The notes under the pieces are model-generated. The model saw nothing but the letters and a program-made list of their open reading frames with translations. It was not told the DNA's origin and made no database searches. The translations under genes were made by a program, and so were the position numbers. Shown here one piece after another: positions 26,501-34,286 of a stretch of DNA of 63,510 bases. Position 1 is the first letter of the stretch. Each line of letters starts with the position of its first letter. Source of the DNA: an uncultured Acidobacteriota bacterium (GTDB lineage Bacteria; Acidobacteriota; Terriglobia; Bryobacterales; Bryobacteraceae); NCBI GenBank assembly GCA_902825945.1, contig CADECY010000040.1, positions 1 through 63,510 of the forward strand, given 5' to 3'.

Positions 26501-27724
26501 TTCAACCCGGGAACCGCACCCGCGCAGGTCGAGATCGCCACGAGGCAGGATACGGCAACATCCGACACCCGGCGCGTCACGATTCCGGCCGGCGGCACGA
26601 TCGCCGAAACGGTGCGTAACGGCAACTACCTGCTGATCAACGCGAGCGGGCCCGTTGTCCCGCAACTGCTGCTTCGCGCCTCGGGCGGACTCGCCTTTGC
26701 CGCCGCGCAAACACCGGCCGACGGCGTGGAGATCCCGCCAGCGCTCGACGCTCCCACCACAACCACGCCGCGCATCTCGATCACGCCGTTGTCGCTCGAC
26801 TTCGGCACCGTTGTCGCCGGTCAGAACCGCTCTCTCAATGTCACGATTTCGAATCCTGGCACGGCACCCCTCGTCATCTCTTCCGCCACGTTCAGCAACG
26901 CTGCGTTCACTTCTACCGCGACCTTGCCCGTCACGGTGGCGCCCTCCGGCACGGCCGCGATCGCGGTTCGTTTCGCTCCGGCAGCCGCAGGCGCTGTCGC
27001 GGCGCGCGTGGAATTCGTCTCGAATGACCCGGCCACGCCACGCGTGACCGTGAACCTAACGGGTACCGGGTCGGCACCTCCGGCAAACGCGCCGAGGATC
27101 GAACCGTCGCGTCCGTCCGTTGACTTCGGCACCGTATCGCCGGGTTCGCAGAACACGCAGCCCTTGCAGGTCCGCAATACCGGCAACGCGGTGCTCGAGA
27201 TCAGTTCCCTCACGATCGCTGATTCGCGATTCACACTCGTTGGAGTCGGCGTTCCAATCAGCATCCAGCCGCAGTCCTCCGTATCCTGGACCGTTCGTCT
27301 CGCGCCAGGGCCCAACACGGGCGCCATCGCCTCTACACTGACGGTGACGAGCAACGATCCGGCGACACCCTCGCTGCGGATCGCCCTAACCGCGACCGTA
27401 AGCGGCGTGGCGATCGCGCCCAGGCTGACTCTCAGCCAGACCACCATCGATTTCGGTGCCATTCAAGTCGGGCAGCAGGGAGAGCAGACGATCGAGATCC
27501 GGAATACGGGCAACGCGGAACTCGAAGTGGAGTCGATGCGCACCACAAGCGACCGGTACAAAGTGCCGGGCGCCACCTCGTTCAAGCTGCCGCCCGGCGT
27601 GATCTTCGATCTTCGCGTTACCTACGCTCCCACCGCTCCCGGTGAGGAACGTGCGATCCTCCGTATCCTCAGCAACGATCCCGCTTCGCCCACCGAGATC
27701 CCGCTGACCGGCTCGGGGCGATAG
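23561..27724 (+). CDS. Large secreted protein ending in three HYDIN/ASH (choice-of-anchor D) domains
   Basis: The start is the GTG at 23561 with GGAGG before it, giving 1387 residues with a signal peptide ending Ala-Glu-Ala-Gln. The first roughly 1050 residues are a series of beta-sandwich-like segments without a motif I know. The C-terminal 320 residues hold three ASPM-SPD-2-Hydin repeats of about 105 residues, each with Leu/Val-Asp-Phe-Gly-(Thr/Ala), Asn-(Pro/Thr)-Gly-(Thr/Asn)-Ala and Ser-Asn-Asp-Pro-Ala. Such repeats mediate protein-protein contacts and occur in surface proteins. It follows the sigma/anti-sigma-like pair after 43 bases and may be their target or the sensed component. Function unknown. 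Confidence 0.8.
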   Translation: MTGLRIAAIACLALAAEAQTVFGPGRIGAVQINGRATEPGTGEFRIPISAEAEGQRLSGTVTLTFPLTIAGGTASPLASGRGLIALTEPLRVAVVIDAAFSYPASPAASFSISGSAQIRTSDVPACNNLLAPAQVANPASAGAQPITLSRQCSFTSIGTGAETGEGISGLVQGTVQINAGRTSVNIAMSVNYDWRPATPSDSLTLEVPQPASGTPLVEEQTGAFTARVRAQLGTVPRADLFLVLTDASGSRVAQAPGTTLARGPASSQTLTITPPPLQPGDYSLAAVLTEPGTTNIIKESDRLSYTVHRFRLIPGFRSAESFVATIPELRASIFETSAGNPVTARIETSLPAGQLPVEIYGTLTELNGAVATQVFGGGTFEQFTGAGIDLARETTAGYESIELHARTAVSLPGGGQAIVRSNRVRIELDALRIVSSIPGASTRLARGQENRLAVELDYKAINPSRLIARVLDRTLPSRFQISELEASVTGKRRAAYSFTLPAALAAEEDRIEVEFALEQSGGGALDPLRAKAGPLLFPFQEPLTVTPDGLRGRGVLLSVALSPPPAVARTNVLPLALTAIAPATFALSRDKGERGALSEQDASRVLPMGATWEFEPQLPADRFQGRITLSYAGLELPAEPGLDESKIEIVSVTEAGDVTRWPSEVDAGNKSVSAEVRGLARYWMLAAFGPFATRPLALPVSTRSWLLNLGTAPTPEGLPSRVLTPADSRAAVNRASSRTVTGVGVLTGESAGFETLAAEEPPAGPLIAPLVRPTASIHALNPESLGQEVLFVLFRQDGSEQARRRENLAAGQRRSWSVSTLFENLPADFAGSLWLFPERRLAAAIVELNDADIAAAPLVRPSATRTVQYSSLAAATSFLDLVNVNRVEAALVTLRWRAPGGAELGSATRSIAPGAMLRETIGSLFGGNSAAGSLSVESAPGSVFGWIEVPGATFVPLEPARRYAVAPVLTAAPGESSVSIFNPGTAPAQVEIATRQDTATSDTRRVTIPAGGTIAETVRNGNYLLINASGPVVPQLLLRASGGLAFAAAQTPADGVEIPPALDAPTTTTPRISITPLSLDFGTVVAGQNRSLNVTISNPGTAPLVISSATFSNAAFTSTATLPVTVAPSGTAAIAVRFAPAAAGAVAARVEFVSNDPATPRVTVNLTGTGSAPPANAPRIEPSRPSVDFGTVSPGSQNTQPLQVRNTGNAVLEISSLTIADSRFTLVGVGVPISIQPQSSVSWTVRLAPGPNTGAIASTLTVTSNDPATPSLRIALTATVSGVAIAPRLTLSQTTIDFGAIQVGQQGEQTIEIRNTGNAELEVESMRTTSDRYKVPGATSFKLPPGVIFDLRVTYAPTAPGEERAILRILSNDPASPTEIPLTGSGR

Positions 27725-27745
27725 GGTCGGCGGCGCCTTCCACGT

Positions 27746-27751
27746 TACAAT
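27746..27751 (+). promoter_or_regulatory. Predicted -10 element (TACAAT), 8 bases before the LarA-like GTG
   Basis: TACAAT is followed by eight bases and the GTG at 27760; no Shine-Dalgarno is seen. A near-leaderless transcript is predicted. Confidence 0.45.
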
Positions 27752-27759
27752 GACACGAA

Positions 27760-29310
27760 GTGCGCTACCTGACGTATTCGGGAAACAACATCATCTCGGT
27801 CGATCTGCCGGAGGGGTCCAACGTCCTGTACCCCAAGCCTCCAATGGAGGGAATTCCGCTTTCCGCCTATCCGGAACACGTCAAGCGAGCCTTTGAAAAA
27901 CCCGAAGGCATGCCGCCGCTGAAGGAACTGGTCAACGGCAATTCGAAGGTGTTGATCGCGTTCGACGATAACTGCCAGCCGTTCCCCCCGCAGGCGCGGC
28001 CGGACTTCCGCCAGATCGCGATCGAAACGCTGCTGCCGATGTTGTACTCCTACGGCGTCGACAAGAAAAACATCCGCCTGATCTGCGCCATCGCCCTCCA
28101 TCGCAAGATGAAGGAGCACGAGCTGCGCCACATGGTGGGCGACACGCTGATGAGCGAGTTCTTTCCGCATCAGCTCGACAATTTCGACGCCGAGGACCAG
28201 GAGCACATGGCCAACCTCGGCAAGACCGCGCACGGCGAGGAAGTGGAGATCTGCAGCTATGCGGTTGACGCCGATCTGATCATCTACGTCGATTCAGTGC
28301 AGATCCCCCTCAATGGCGGCCACAAGAGCGTGGGCGTCGGATTGGCCGGCTACAAGACGATCGCCTATCATCACAACCCGGCAATGACCACCGATGTTCC
28401 GCACGTCATGCAGCCGCATGGATCGAAGATGCACGACTGCATCGAGCGCATCAGCCGCGTCATCTCGAACCACACCAAGATCATGGTGATCGAGTTCGCG
28501 ATGAACAACGCGATCTATCCTTGGCACACCGAGTACCTCGGCAAGCCGCCGGCGCGTTCAAACGTGCTCGACAAGGTCCTGCAATCGACGACACCGCTCT
28601 CGATGAAGCTGATGCCCGAGTCCGCGCGCCGCGCCATCCTGCGCAGCGTGCCCGGCGCCTATCGCCCGATCACGATCAACGCTGGTTCGATCGACGGAGT
28701 CCATCCGCTGACACTGAAAGCACTCCGCGATCAACTGATGATCGAAGTTCCACGCCAGTACGACACGCTGGTGTTTGGGCTCCCGGATCTGAGTCCCTAC
28801 GCCGTCGATGCACGCGTCAATCCAGTGCTCGTGGTGAGCGACGTGCTCGGCTACGTCTTCAACTGGTTCTACAACAAGCCGCTGGTCAAGCCGGGCGGGT
28901 CGGTGATTATTCTGAACCCGGTCGACGAGGTCTTCCATCCGGAATATCACGCCGCCTACATGCGCTTCTACGACGAGGTACTGCCCGCCACTCAGGATCC
29001 GTTCGAGATGCAGCGCCGCTTCCAGGATCTGTTCGCCTACGATCCCTACCTCATCGACTGCTACCGCAACAAGTACGCTCACCACGGCTTCCATCCGTTC
29101 ACGGTCTGGTACTGGGCGACGTATCCCCTGAAGTACCTGAGGAACGTGATTATCGTGGGTCCCGAGGACGACAAGGCATGCAAGCGGTTGGGGGTCCAGT
29201 GGGCGCCGAACGTGAACGTCGCGCTCGAGATGGCTCGCGCCGATGGAGGCAGCGACGATGTAGCCGCGTTGACGCTGCCTCCGTTTTTCTATATCAACGT
29301 CCGGTCGTAG
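27760..29310 (+). CDS. LarA-like (DUF2088) lactate-racemase-family protein
   Basis: The 516-residue protein matches the N-terminal domain of the LarA/DUF2088 group. An early Phe-Asp-Asp-Asn-Cys-Gln-Pro block stands where LarA has its substrate and cofactor site. Then Cys-Ala-Ile-Ala-Leu-His-Arg-Lys-Met is the family's His-Arg-X-Met block, and Asn-Gly-Gly-His-Lys-Ser-Val-Gly-Val-Gly follows. LarA racemases use a nickel pincer cofactor; a cbiMQO nickel/cobalt importer is encoded 1.5 kb away, but a link is only suggestive. The length exceeds LarA (about 420), with an extra C-terminal segment of aromatic-rich sequence, so the substrate may differ. Confidence 0.75.
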   Translation: MRYLTYSGNNIISVDLPEGSNVLYPKPPMEGIPLSAYPEHVKRAFEKPEGMPPLKELVNGNSKVLIAFDDNCQPFPPQARPDFRQIAIETLLPMLYSYGVDKKNIRLICAIALHRKMKEHELRHMVGDTLMSEFFPHQLDNFDAEDQEHMANLGKTAHGEEVEICSYAVDADLIIYVDSVQIPLNGGHKSVGVGLAGYKTIAYHHNPAMTTDVPHVMQPHGSKMHDCIERISRVISNHTKIMVIEFAMNNAIYPWHTEYLGKPPARSNVLDKVLQSTTPLSMKLMPESARRAILRSVPGAYRPITINAGSIDGVHPLTLKALRDQLMIEVPRQYDTLVFGLPDLSPYAVDARVNPVLVVSDVLGYVFNWFYNKPLVKPGGSVIILNPVDEVFHPEYHAAYMRFYDEVLPATQDPFEMQRRFQDLFAYDPYLIDCYRNKYAHHGFHPFTVWYWATYPLKYLRNVIIVGPEDDKACKRLGVQWAPNVNVALEMARADGGSDDVAALTLPPFFYINVRS

Positions 29311-29637
29311 GGGCGCGGGCTTCGGACGGCTTCGTGAAACCGCGGTCCGGCACACGGACTCGGAGTCTTGCCCGTGCTTTCCGCCGAAGCCCAACACTCG
29401 GGCTTCAGCGCCAACTCGCTGGTGGGGGAATCGCATTGAATCGACCGGCTAGCGCGAACACACGTGCGGGTCCAGCCGGTCAACCTGCCCTGCGTGAGCA
29501 GGATCGCGGACAGTGCCAATGCCTCTTCCAAGTCCGCTCTGGCCATTTCATGCGGTGGCTACGAGTCGTGCCGTGCCAGGACCCTGCGCGGGCGCCGACC
29601 TCAGGAGCGGCCGACAGGCAAGTCGAACAGAAGCGAC
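29311..29637. other. Intergenic region without a recognisable gene
   Basis: About 330 bases between convergent genes. Open frames exist but have no recognisable protein pattern. A GC-rich stretch right after the LarA-like stop could fold, but I found no clean stem followed by a T run. Confidence 0.4.
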
Positions 29638-30124
29638 TCAATCATGGCGGGCCTCGCTGAGCGGGTAGGCGCGATCGTAGATCAGCTCGAAAAAGTACGC
29701 GTAGACCAAGGAGGCGGCGGTGAGCCCGGCGTCCAGCGCGAGCGCGTCAAACCAGCCCAGACGAGTCCAAACCACGATGACCGGTGTGGTGACGACAATG
29801 ATTCCGCTCTCGAGCAGCCCGGCCTGGAGAACGCGCCGCCAAGTTGGCCGCTGGTCCGCGACCGTGCCCGTTCGCTGCAATTCGACTGGATCGAAAAGTG
29901 TGTTGAACGCCGCGGTCCATGCGGCCACCACCACGGCGAGGACCGCAAACCGGCCGAGGTGGCTGCCGGGACACCGGCGGAGTAGGAAAACACGGCGAGA
30001 CGATGATGAGGCCCGTTTCGTACATCAGGGTTTGGCGGAGGCGGTCCTGAGCGTAGAGCAGTTCCGGGCCGGATCCGAGTGCCGCCTGAAGGGCGCCGCT
30101 GAGGGCGGATGTTCCTTTCGACAT
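29638..30124 (-). pseudogene. PACE-family efflux transporter gene broken by a frameshift
   Basis: PACE (BTP-domain) proteins are about 150-residue, four-helix exporters of biocides and polyamines, built of two copies of a two-helix unit. Here the first helix is in one frame (after an AGGAGA site and ATG at 30124): Arg-Gln-Thr-Leu-Met-Tyr-Glu-Thr-Gly-Leu-Ile-Ile-Val. From about 29990 onward the rest is in another frame: Ala-Phe-Asn-Thr-Leu-Phe-Asp-Pro, Leu-Gln-Ala-Gly-Leu-Leu-Glu-Ser-Gly, and the end Phe-Phe-Glu-Leu-Ile-Tyr-Asp-Arg. A single 1- or 2-base indel would join them. Either a real recent pseudogene or a sequencing error. Confidence 0.72.
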
Positions 30125-30236
30125 GGGTTGTCTCCTGTTGATTCAGTCCATGGCGATTCTCTTCCCCGCACCAGGAGAAACGAAGTGGACCGGAAGAACC
30201 GGACACGGAAGATGGAGATTTTTCAGGGCCGGTCGA

Positions 30237-30809
30237 CTAAAGCGGATCCCAGACCGTCGTCAAATCGAGCATGAAGCCTTCCACGGGACCGTCGCCGTTG
30301 ATGCTGTCAATGCCAGTCAGGACCTCGGGCTCCACGCCTGGCCGGTAGATCGTTACCGAGCGAGCCCTCCGGTCGATCATCCACCCCAGCAGGCATCCGT
30401 TTTCCATCCAGGTCAGCATCTTCTCGTGCACTGTCTTGCGCCTGTCCGATGCGGACATCAACTCGACCACGAACTCGGGACAAGCGGGCTTGCTCCGCCG
30501 CCGTTCCGCGGAGATCCATGCCGCGTCCGGGCTCATTCGCGACCCGTCGGGAAGGAGGAATCCGGTGCTCGAGTCCGTGCCTCGGCCTCGGCGGACCCGC
30601 GAAACCCACGCCCACAACTGGCCGGAGATGGAAAGGTTGGACGAGCCGGTTTCATCGTCTGTCGGAGGCATGATAATGACGTGCTCCCTCGATCCGTCAT
30701 ATTCGACGCGATAGGCGCCGTACTGCTCGCAAATCTCGTCGAACTGGGCGTCCGTGAGGCCGGGTACGGCAAAGGTCACCGGAAGGTAGGTGTCCGAGAT
30801 GACGACCAT
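30237..30809 (-). CDS. Uma2 family (DUF820) PD-(D/E)XK nuclease-like protein
   Basis: The 190-residue protein has the Uma2 order of blocks: an N-terminal Tyr-Arg-Val-Glu-Tyr-Asp-Gly, then Ser-Gly-Phe-Leu-Leu-Pro-Asp-Gly-Ser, Ser-Pro-Asp-Ala-Ala-Trp-Ile, the catalytic-type Pro-Glu-Phe-Val-Val-Glu-Leu (Asp and Glu of the PD-EXK core), and Lys-Met-Leu-Thr-Trp-Met-Glu-Asn-Gly. The usual Lys after the Glu is replaced by Met-Ser-Ala-Ser-Asp. The family is abundant in cyanobacteria and acidobacteria, often without a known target. It is 9 bases downstream of cbiO's end but reads as a separate gene with its own -10-like element. Confidence 0.85.
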   Translation of the reverse strand: MVVISDTYLPVTFAVPGLTDAQFDEICEQYGAYRVEYDGSREHVIIMPPTDDETGSSNLSISGQLWAWVSRVRRGRGTDSSTGFLLPDGSRMSPDAAWISAERRRSKPACPEFVVELMSASDRRKTVHEKMLTWMENGCLLGWMIDRRARSVTIYRPGVEPEVLTGIDSINGDGPVEGFMLDLTTVWDPL

Positions 30810-30815
30810 GCAATG

Positions 30816-30821
30816 AGTCTA
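30816..30821 (-). promoter_or_regulatory. Predicted -10 element (TAGACT), 6 bases before the Uma2 ATG
   Basis: On the minus strand TAGACT, six bases, then ATG at 30809. No ribosome site. It sits at the very end of cbiO, whose stop overlaps it at 30819-30821. Confidence 0.4.
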
Positions 30822-31556
30822 GCGCACCAGATTCGCTTCCGTGAGCAACCGGCGATCCGCGAGTATGCCCGCTGGCGGACCTTCCGCGATCAGCTTGCCG
30901 CTCCGCATCACGTAGCAGTAATCGGCGATCGACTCGACTACATCGAGGTCATGCGTCGCGGTGATGAGCGTCTTCGAAGGGTCGAGGCCGCGCAGCAGTT
31001 CGAGCAGTTGACTCTGGCTGCGCGGATCGAGAGCGGCGCTCGGTTCATCGAGCAGCAGCACCTCCGGGTCCAACACGAGAATCGACGCCAGCGCCACGCG
31101 CTTCTTTTCGCCGCCGGATAGCCGGTATGGCGCCCGATCCGTCAAGTGAGTGATCTCGAGGCGATCGAGCACCGCATCCACCTTGCCGCGGATCTCGTGA
31201 AGCGGCATCCGCAACTGAAGCGGCCCGAACGCGACTTCGTCATGAACCGTGGGATTGAACAGTTGCGCGTCCGGATCCTGGAACAGCAGCGCCACGCGCC
31301 GCCGGAAGTTCCACAGGAACTCGTCGCCCGCTCCGGCGAAATCGACTGGCTTGCCCTCGAAACGTACTTCACCCGAGAGTGGCGGATAGAGACCGTTTAG
31401 CAGGCGCAACAAGGTCGATTTGCCGCAGCCGTTGGCTCCGAGCAGCGCCACTCTGCCGCGGCGCGGCAGCCGAATCGAGAGTCCATCGAGGGCGCGGTGA
31501 CGGCCGTAGTCGAAGACGGCTTCACGCAGTTCGAAAAGGGGATCAGCTACGTTCAT
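30819..31556 (-). CDS. cbiO: Nickel/cobalt ABC (ECF-type) transporter ATPase CbiO
   Basis: A 245-residue ABC ATPase that powers metal import by CbiMQ. Walker A (Gly-Ala-Asn-Gly-Cys-Gly-Lys-Ser-Thr) is at about residues 40-48, the Q-loop in Phe-Gln-Asp-Pro-Asp-Ala-Gln, signature Leu-Ser-Gly-Gly-Glu-Lys-Lys-Arg at about 146-153, Walker B Leu-Leu-Leu-Asp-Glu-Pro at about 167-172, and the switch His in Thr-His-Asp-Leu. Phe-Gln-Asp-Pro-Asp-X-Gln is typical of ECF-type ATPases. The ATG at 31556 overlaps the cbiQ stop by ATGA. It is the last gene of cbiM-cbiQ-cbiO. Confidence 0.93.
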   Translation of the reverse strand: MNVADPLFELREAVFDYGRHRALDGLSIRLPRRGRVALLGANGCGKSTLLRLLNGLYPPLSGEVRFEGKPVDFAGAGDEFLWNFRRRVALLFQDPDAQLFNPTVHDEVAFGPLQLRMPLHEIRGKVDAVLDRLEITHLTDRAPYRLSGGEKKRVALASILVLDPEVLLLDEPSAALDPRSQSQLLELLRGLDPSKTLITATHDLDVVESIADYCYVMRSGKLIAEGPPAGILADRRLLTEANLVR

Positions 31557-32344
31557 GCGATCCACCGCAGGCCGGCGGCCGCGCCAGCGAACGCACCGAT
31601 CGCCAGCCAGTCGGCCGGCATCAGGCGCATCTCGTCGAGCAGATAGACTTCGCCGTGAAAGCCGCGCGAGCGCATCGCCTGATAGACCTCTTCGCTCAGA
31701 TGCAAACTCTTGCCGAGCAGCACGCCCATGGCTGAAGTCGCGAGCCGCCGAGTACCGTCCAAGCCGAGTTTGCCGACCGTGCGGCTCTCCCGCCCCTCGA
31801 GCATCTCCTGCGCGGTTTGGATCAGCACGAAGATGTAGCGATAGGTCATCGACAGCACCACGATCGCGGCCGTGGGGACACCGAGCACGCGCAGTCCACG
31901 AAGAATGCGCGCCCACGGAGTGGTGAGCACCAGAAGCGACGAGAGCGAGGCGATTGTCACCGCGCGCGCCACCAGCAGCGCCGCGCTGCGCGCACCCTGC
32001 GCGGTGACGCCGTAGCCGAGCGAATCGCCTGGTGTCAGAAACAGCGCCGGGACCGCCAGCATTCCGGCAAAGGCGGCGGCGCTCAACCAGACACGGCGAG
32101 CCAGAAATCGAACCGGTACTCGCGACAGGAGCGCGAGAGCGAAGGTGGCCGCGAACATGAGTCCCAGGGTTCGGAGACGGGTGGCCCACGCCGCGACCAA
32201 GATCCACGCAAGCAGGCCCGCGATCTTCGCGCGCGGATCGAGGCTTTGCAGCAGCCCCGGTTGACGCGCGATCTCTTCCGCCATCAGCACCGATTCGAGC
32301 GCCTTCAGAAAATGCTTCAGCGTGTCGCGCGCACCGCCTCTCAC
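31553..32344 (-). CDS. cbiQ: Nickel/cobalt transporter transmembrane protein CbiQ
   Basis: The T-component of the metal importer: 263 residues, with Ser-Leu-Asp-Pro-Arg-Ala-Lys-Ile near the N-terminus, about five membrane helices, and the two ATPase-coupling Ala-Arg-Gly-like motifs. The second is seen as Ala-Met-Arg-Ser-Arg-Gly-Phe near residue 223. I chose GTG at 32344 because it overlaps the cbiM stop as GTGA; an internal ATG 20 codons later (32284) is an alternative. The C-terminus shows a further hydrophobic helix ending Leu-Arg-Trp-Ile-Ala. Confidence 0.88.
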   Translation of the reverse strand: MRGGARDTLKHFLKALESVLMAEEIARQPGLLQSLDPRAKIAGLLAWILVAAWATRLRTLGLMFAATFALALLSRVPVRFLARRVWLSAAAFAGMLAVPALFLTPGDSLGYGVTAQGARSAALLVARAVTIASLSSLLVLTTPWARILRGLRVLGVPTAAIVVLSMTYRYIFVLIQTAQEMLEGRESRTVGKLGLDGTRRLATSAMGVLLGKSLHLSEEVYQAMRSRGFHGEVYLLDEMRLMPADWLAIGAFAGAAAGLRWIA

Positions 32345-33417
32345 GAACGGCCCCGGGCGAGAATCCAGGCAAGGCCCTGGAAGATGACGAGCGTTAGTCC
32401 CACACCGAACATCGCCGACAGCAGATATCCGAACGACGGGCTCTTCAGGAACGGCGGAGCATAGCCGGGAATCGGCGCGGTCCACGTTTCGGCGAGGCGA
32501 GACAGGCCCTCCGGGGCCTTTGCCGGCGGGACGTTGCCCATCGAGGCATGCGCGATCTCGCCGCGCGCGGTGGCGTCGGAAAAGTCAGTGGGCGCCCACT
32601 CGCCCCACGCGGTCCCCACCGCGAGGATGCCGAGCGGCGTCAGCAGCATCAGGAACCCGAGCATGATCCAGAGCCCGCGCGCCGAGCGGAAGGCTCCATC
32701 GCGTGAGATGCGATCGGCCGCTTCGTCGAACACGGCCCCGGGCGCGGTCAATCGCAGCAGCGACGGATCGGTCCGCTGAATGAACGCGAGCAGGCTCGCC
32801 GTGACAAACAGTTCGGCGAACCCGGCGACCGTCAGATGTCCGAGCATCATCGCCGGCACCGCGATCCGCAACGGATATGGCGCGTAGAGCGGAGCGCCCG
32901 CCGCGTCACGAAACAGCTCCGGCTGGATGCCGAACTGAATCGCGGTAACGAGCGCCGCGACGTTGATTCCCACATATCCGGCTGCGGCCGCGGCGATCAC
33001 GCGGCGCCGCGAACCAAGCGGGCTCGATCCGCTGGCGAGCCGGTAGACCGCGTAGCTCGACAACGATCCCAGAACCGCAATATTGAAACAATTCGCGCCG
33101 ATCGCGGTGATTCCGCCATCACCGAAGAAGACGGCCTGAATCACGAGCGCGACCGAGATCGCGAGCATTCCGGCCCACGGTCCGACAACCACCGCCGCGA
33201 TTCCGATTCCGGTGGCATGCCCCGTGGTTCCGCCCGGCAGCGGGATGTTGAACATCATCAGTACGAACGAAAACGCGGCAAACAGTGACAGTAGCGGAAC
33301 CAACCGGGTGTGCAGCATCCGGTTCACCTCTTTCGCGGCGGTGTACCAGAACGGCGCCGCACCCACAAAGAGCGCGGCGCAAGTAGAGGGACTCAGATAA
33401 CCGTCGGGAATGTGCAT
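32341..33417 (-). CDS. cbiM: Nickel/cobalt substrate-binding membrane protein CbiM with PDGLE (CbiN-like) C-terminus
   Basis: CbiM/NikM binds the metal through its extreme N-terminus; here Met-His-Ile-Pro-Asp-Gly with the conserved His2 is present, which fixes the start at 33417. The membrane body has Asn-Ile-Pro-Leu-Pro-Gly-Gly-Thr-Thr-Gly-His and Phe-Phe-Gly-Asp-Gly-Gly-Ile-Thr-Ala-Ile-Gly-Ala-Asn. After about residue 225 a second unit with two helices resembles the PDGLE/CbiN family, so the small subunit is fused in, giving 358 residues. Ni or Co cannot be told from sequence. The gene is divergent from the SDR gene, with an inverted repeat between them. Confidence 0.92.
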   Translation of the reverse strand: MHIPDGYLSPSTCAALFVGAAPFWYTAAKEVNRMLHTRLVPLLSLFAAFSFVLMMFNIPLPGGTTGHATGIGIAAVVVGPWAGMLAISVALVIQAVFFGDGGITAIGANCFNIAVLGSLSSYAVYRLASGSSPLGSRRRVIAAAAAGYVGINVAALVTAIQFGIQPELFRDAAGAPLYAPYPLRIAVPAMMLGHLTVAGFAELFVTASLLAFIQRTDPSLLRLTAPGAVFDEAADRISRDGAFRSARGLWIMLGFLMLLTPLGILAVGTAWGEWAPTDFSDATARGEIAHASMGNVPPAKAPEGLSRLAETWTAPIPGYAPPFLKSPSFGYLLSAMFGVGLTLVIFQGLAWILARGRS

Positions 33418-33461
33418 GAACGGGCTGCTGGAAGAGCCATCGTAGCAAGATTCTCGCATCC

Positions 33462-33490
33462 GTAGCACGCTTCCGGTGGAGCTGTGCTAC
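33462..33490. promoter_or_regulatory. Inverted repeat GTAGCAC-N15-GTGCTAC, predicted metal-regulator operator
   Basis: A perfect 7-bp inverted repeat lies between the divergent cbiM and SDR genes. Half-site centres are 22 bases apart, the spacing of the E. coli NikR operator (six-base arms with a 16-base spacer). A further GTAGCA at 33442-33447 repeats the half-site 20 bases away, overlapping a TACGAT -10-like hexamer for cbiM (33439-33444, minus). The arm at 33484-33490 falls just before the SDR ribosome site. A repressor here could control both genes. Confidence 0.5.
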
Positions 33491-33502
33491 ACCTGAGAAG
33501 GC

Positions 33503-34270
33503 ATGTCTGAACTGCTTTCCGGCAAGTGCGCGCTGGTCACCGGAGCCAGCAAAGGAGTGGGCAAGGGAATCGCGCTCGAACTGGCGCGGCAGGGTTGCGC
33601 GGTGGCGGTAAACTACAACTCCGATCGCGATGGCGCCGAACGAACGGCGGACGAGATCCGCGCGATGGGGCGCAAGGCAGCGATCGTGGCCGGCAACGTC
33701 GGTGATTCGACTCACGTGACCGCGATGTTCGAGGATGCTCTCGATTCACTCGGACGAATCGATATCCTGGTGAACAACGCTGGTGTCCAAACCTGGAAGG
33801 CGTTGCTCGAACTGGAAGAAGCCGAATGGGATCGCGTGATCGACACCAACCTGAAGGGCTGCTTCCTGTGCACGCAACTCGCCGCGCGGCACATGCGCGG
33901 GAACGGCGGTGGAGCGATCGTGAATATCGGGTCGGGCTGCAACAAGATCGCGTTCCCGAACCTCGTCGACTACACGGCGAGCAAAGGTGGCATCGAGATG
34001 TTCACCAAGGTGGCCGCCTGCGAACTCGGCCAGTATGGCATTCGCGTCAACTGCGTGGCGCCCGGCGCGATCGAGATCGAGCGGACCAAGCTCGAAGCCG
34101 GAGACTACGCAGGCACATGGGCCGGCGTCACACCGCTCGGCCGGGTGGGCGTACCGGCCGATGTCGCGCGCGCCGTCGTCTTTTTCGCGAGTCCGCTGGC
34201 GGATTTTGTCACCGGACAGACTCTTTGGGTGGATGGCGGATTATTCGCCAAGCCGCACTGGCCCTATTGA
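33503..34270 (+). CDS. SDR family NAD(P)-dependent oxidoreductase
   Basis: A classical short-chain dehydrogenase of 255 residues. Cofactor motif Thr-Gly-Ala-Ser-Lys-Gly-Val-Gly is at about residues 14-21, Asn-Asn-Ala-Gly at about 90-93, catalytic Tyr-X-X-X-Lys (Tyr-Thr-Ala-Ser-Lys) at about 158-162, and a preceding Ser in Gly-Ser-Gly-Cys. An Asn-Tyr-Asn-Ser-Asp stretch after strand 2 favours NADP(H). It ends with the usual Val-Asp-Gly-Gly. Closest in feel to 3-oxoacyl-ACP reductase or glucose dehydrogenase-like SDRs; substrate unknown. GAGAAGG precedes the ATG. It shares a control region with the divergent cbiMQO. Confidence 0.9.
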   Translation: MSELLSGKCALVTGASKGVGKGIALELARQGCAVAVNYNSDRDGAERTADEIRAMGRKAAIVAGNVGDSTHVTAMFEDALDSLGRIDILVNNAGVQTWKALLELEEAEWDRVIDTNLKGCFLCTQLAARHMRGNGGGAIVNIGSGCNKIAFPNLVDYTASKGGIEMFTKVAACELGQYGIRVNCVAPGAIEIERTKLEAGDYAGTWAGVTPLGRVGVPADVARAVVFFASPLADFVTGQTLWVDGGLFAKPHWPY

Positions 34271-34286
34271 ACCGTGCGCCTCTTCC

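Noticed and set aside
33418..33502. Cobalamin riboswitch upstream of cbiM
   Set aside because: The divergent gap is under 90 bases, too short for the cobalamin riboswitch, and has no B12-box-like sequence.
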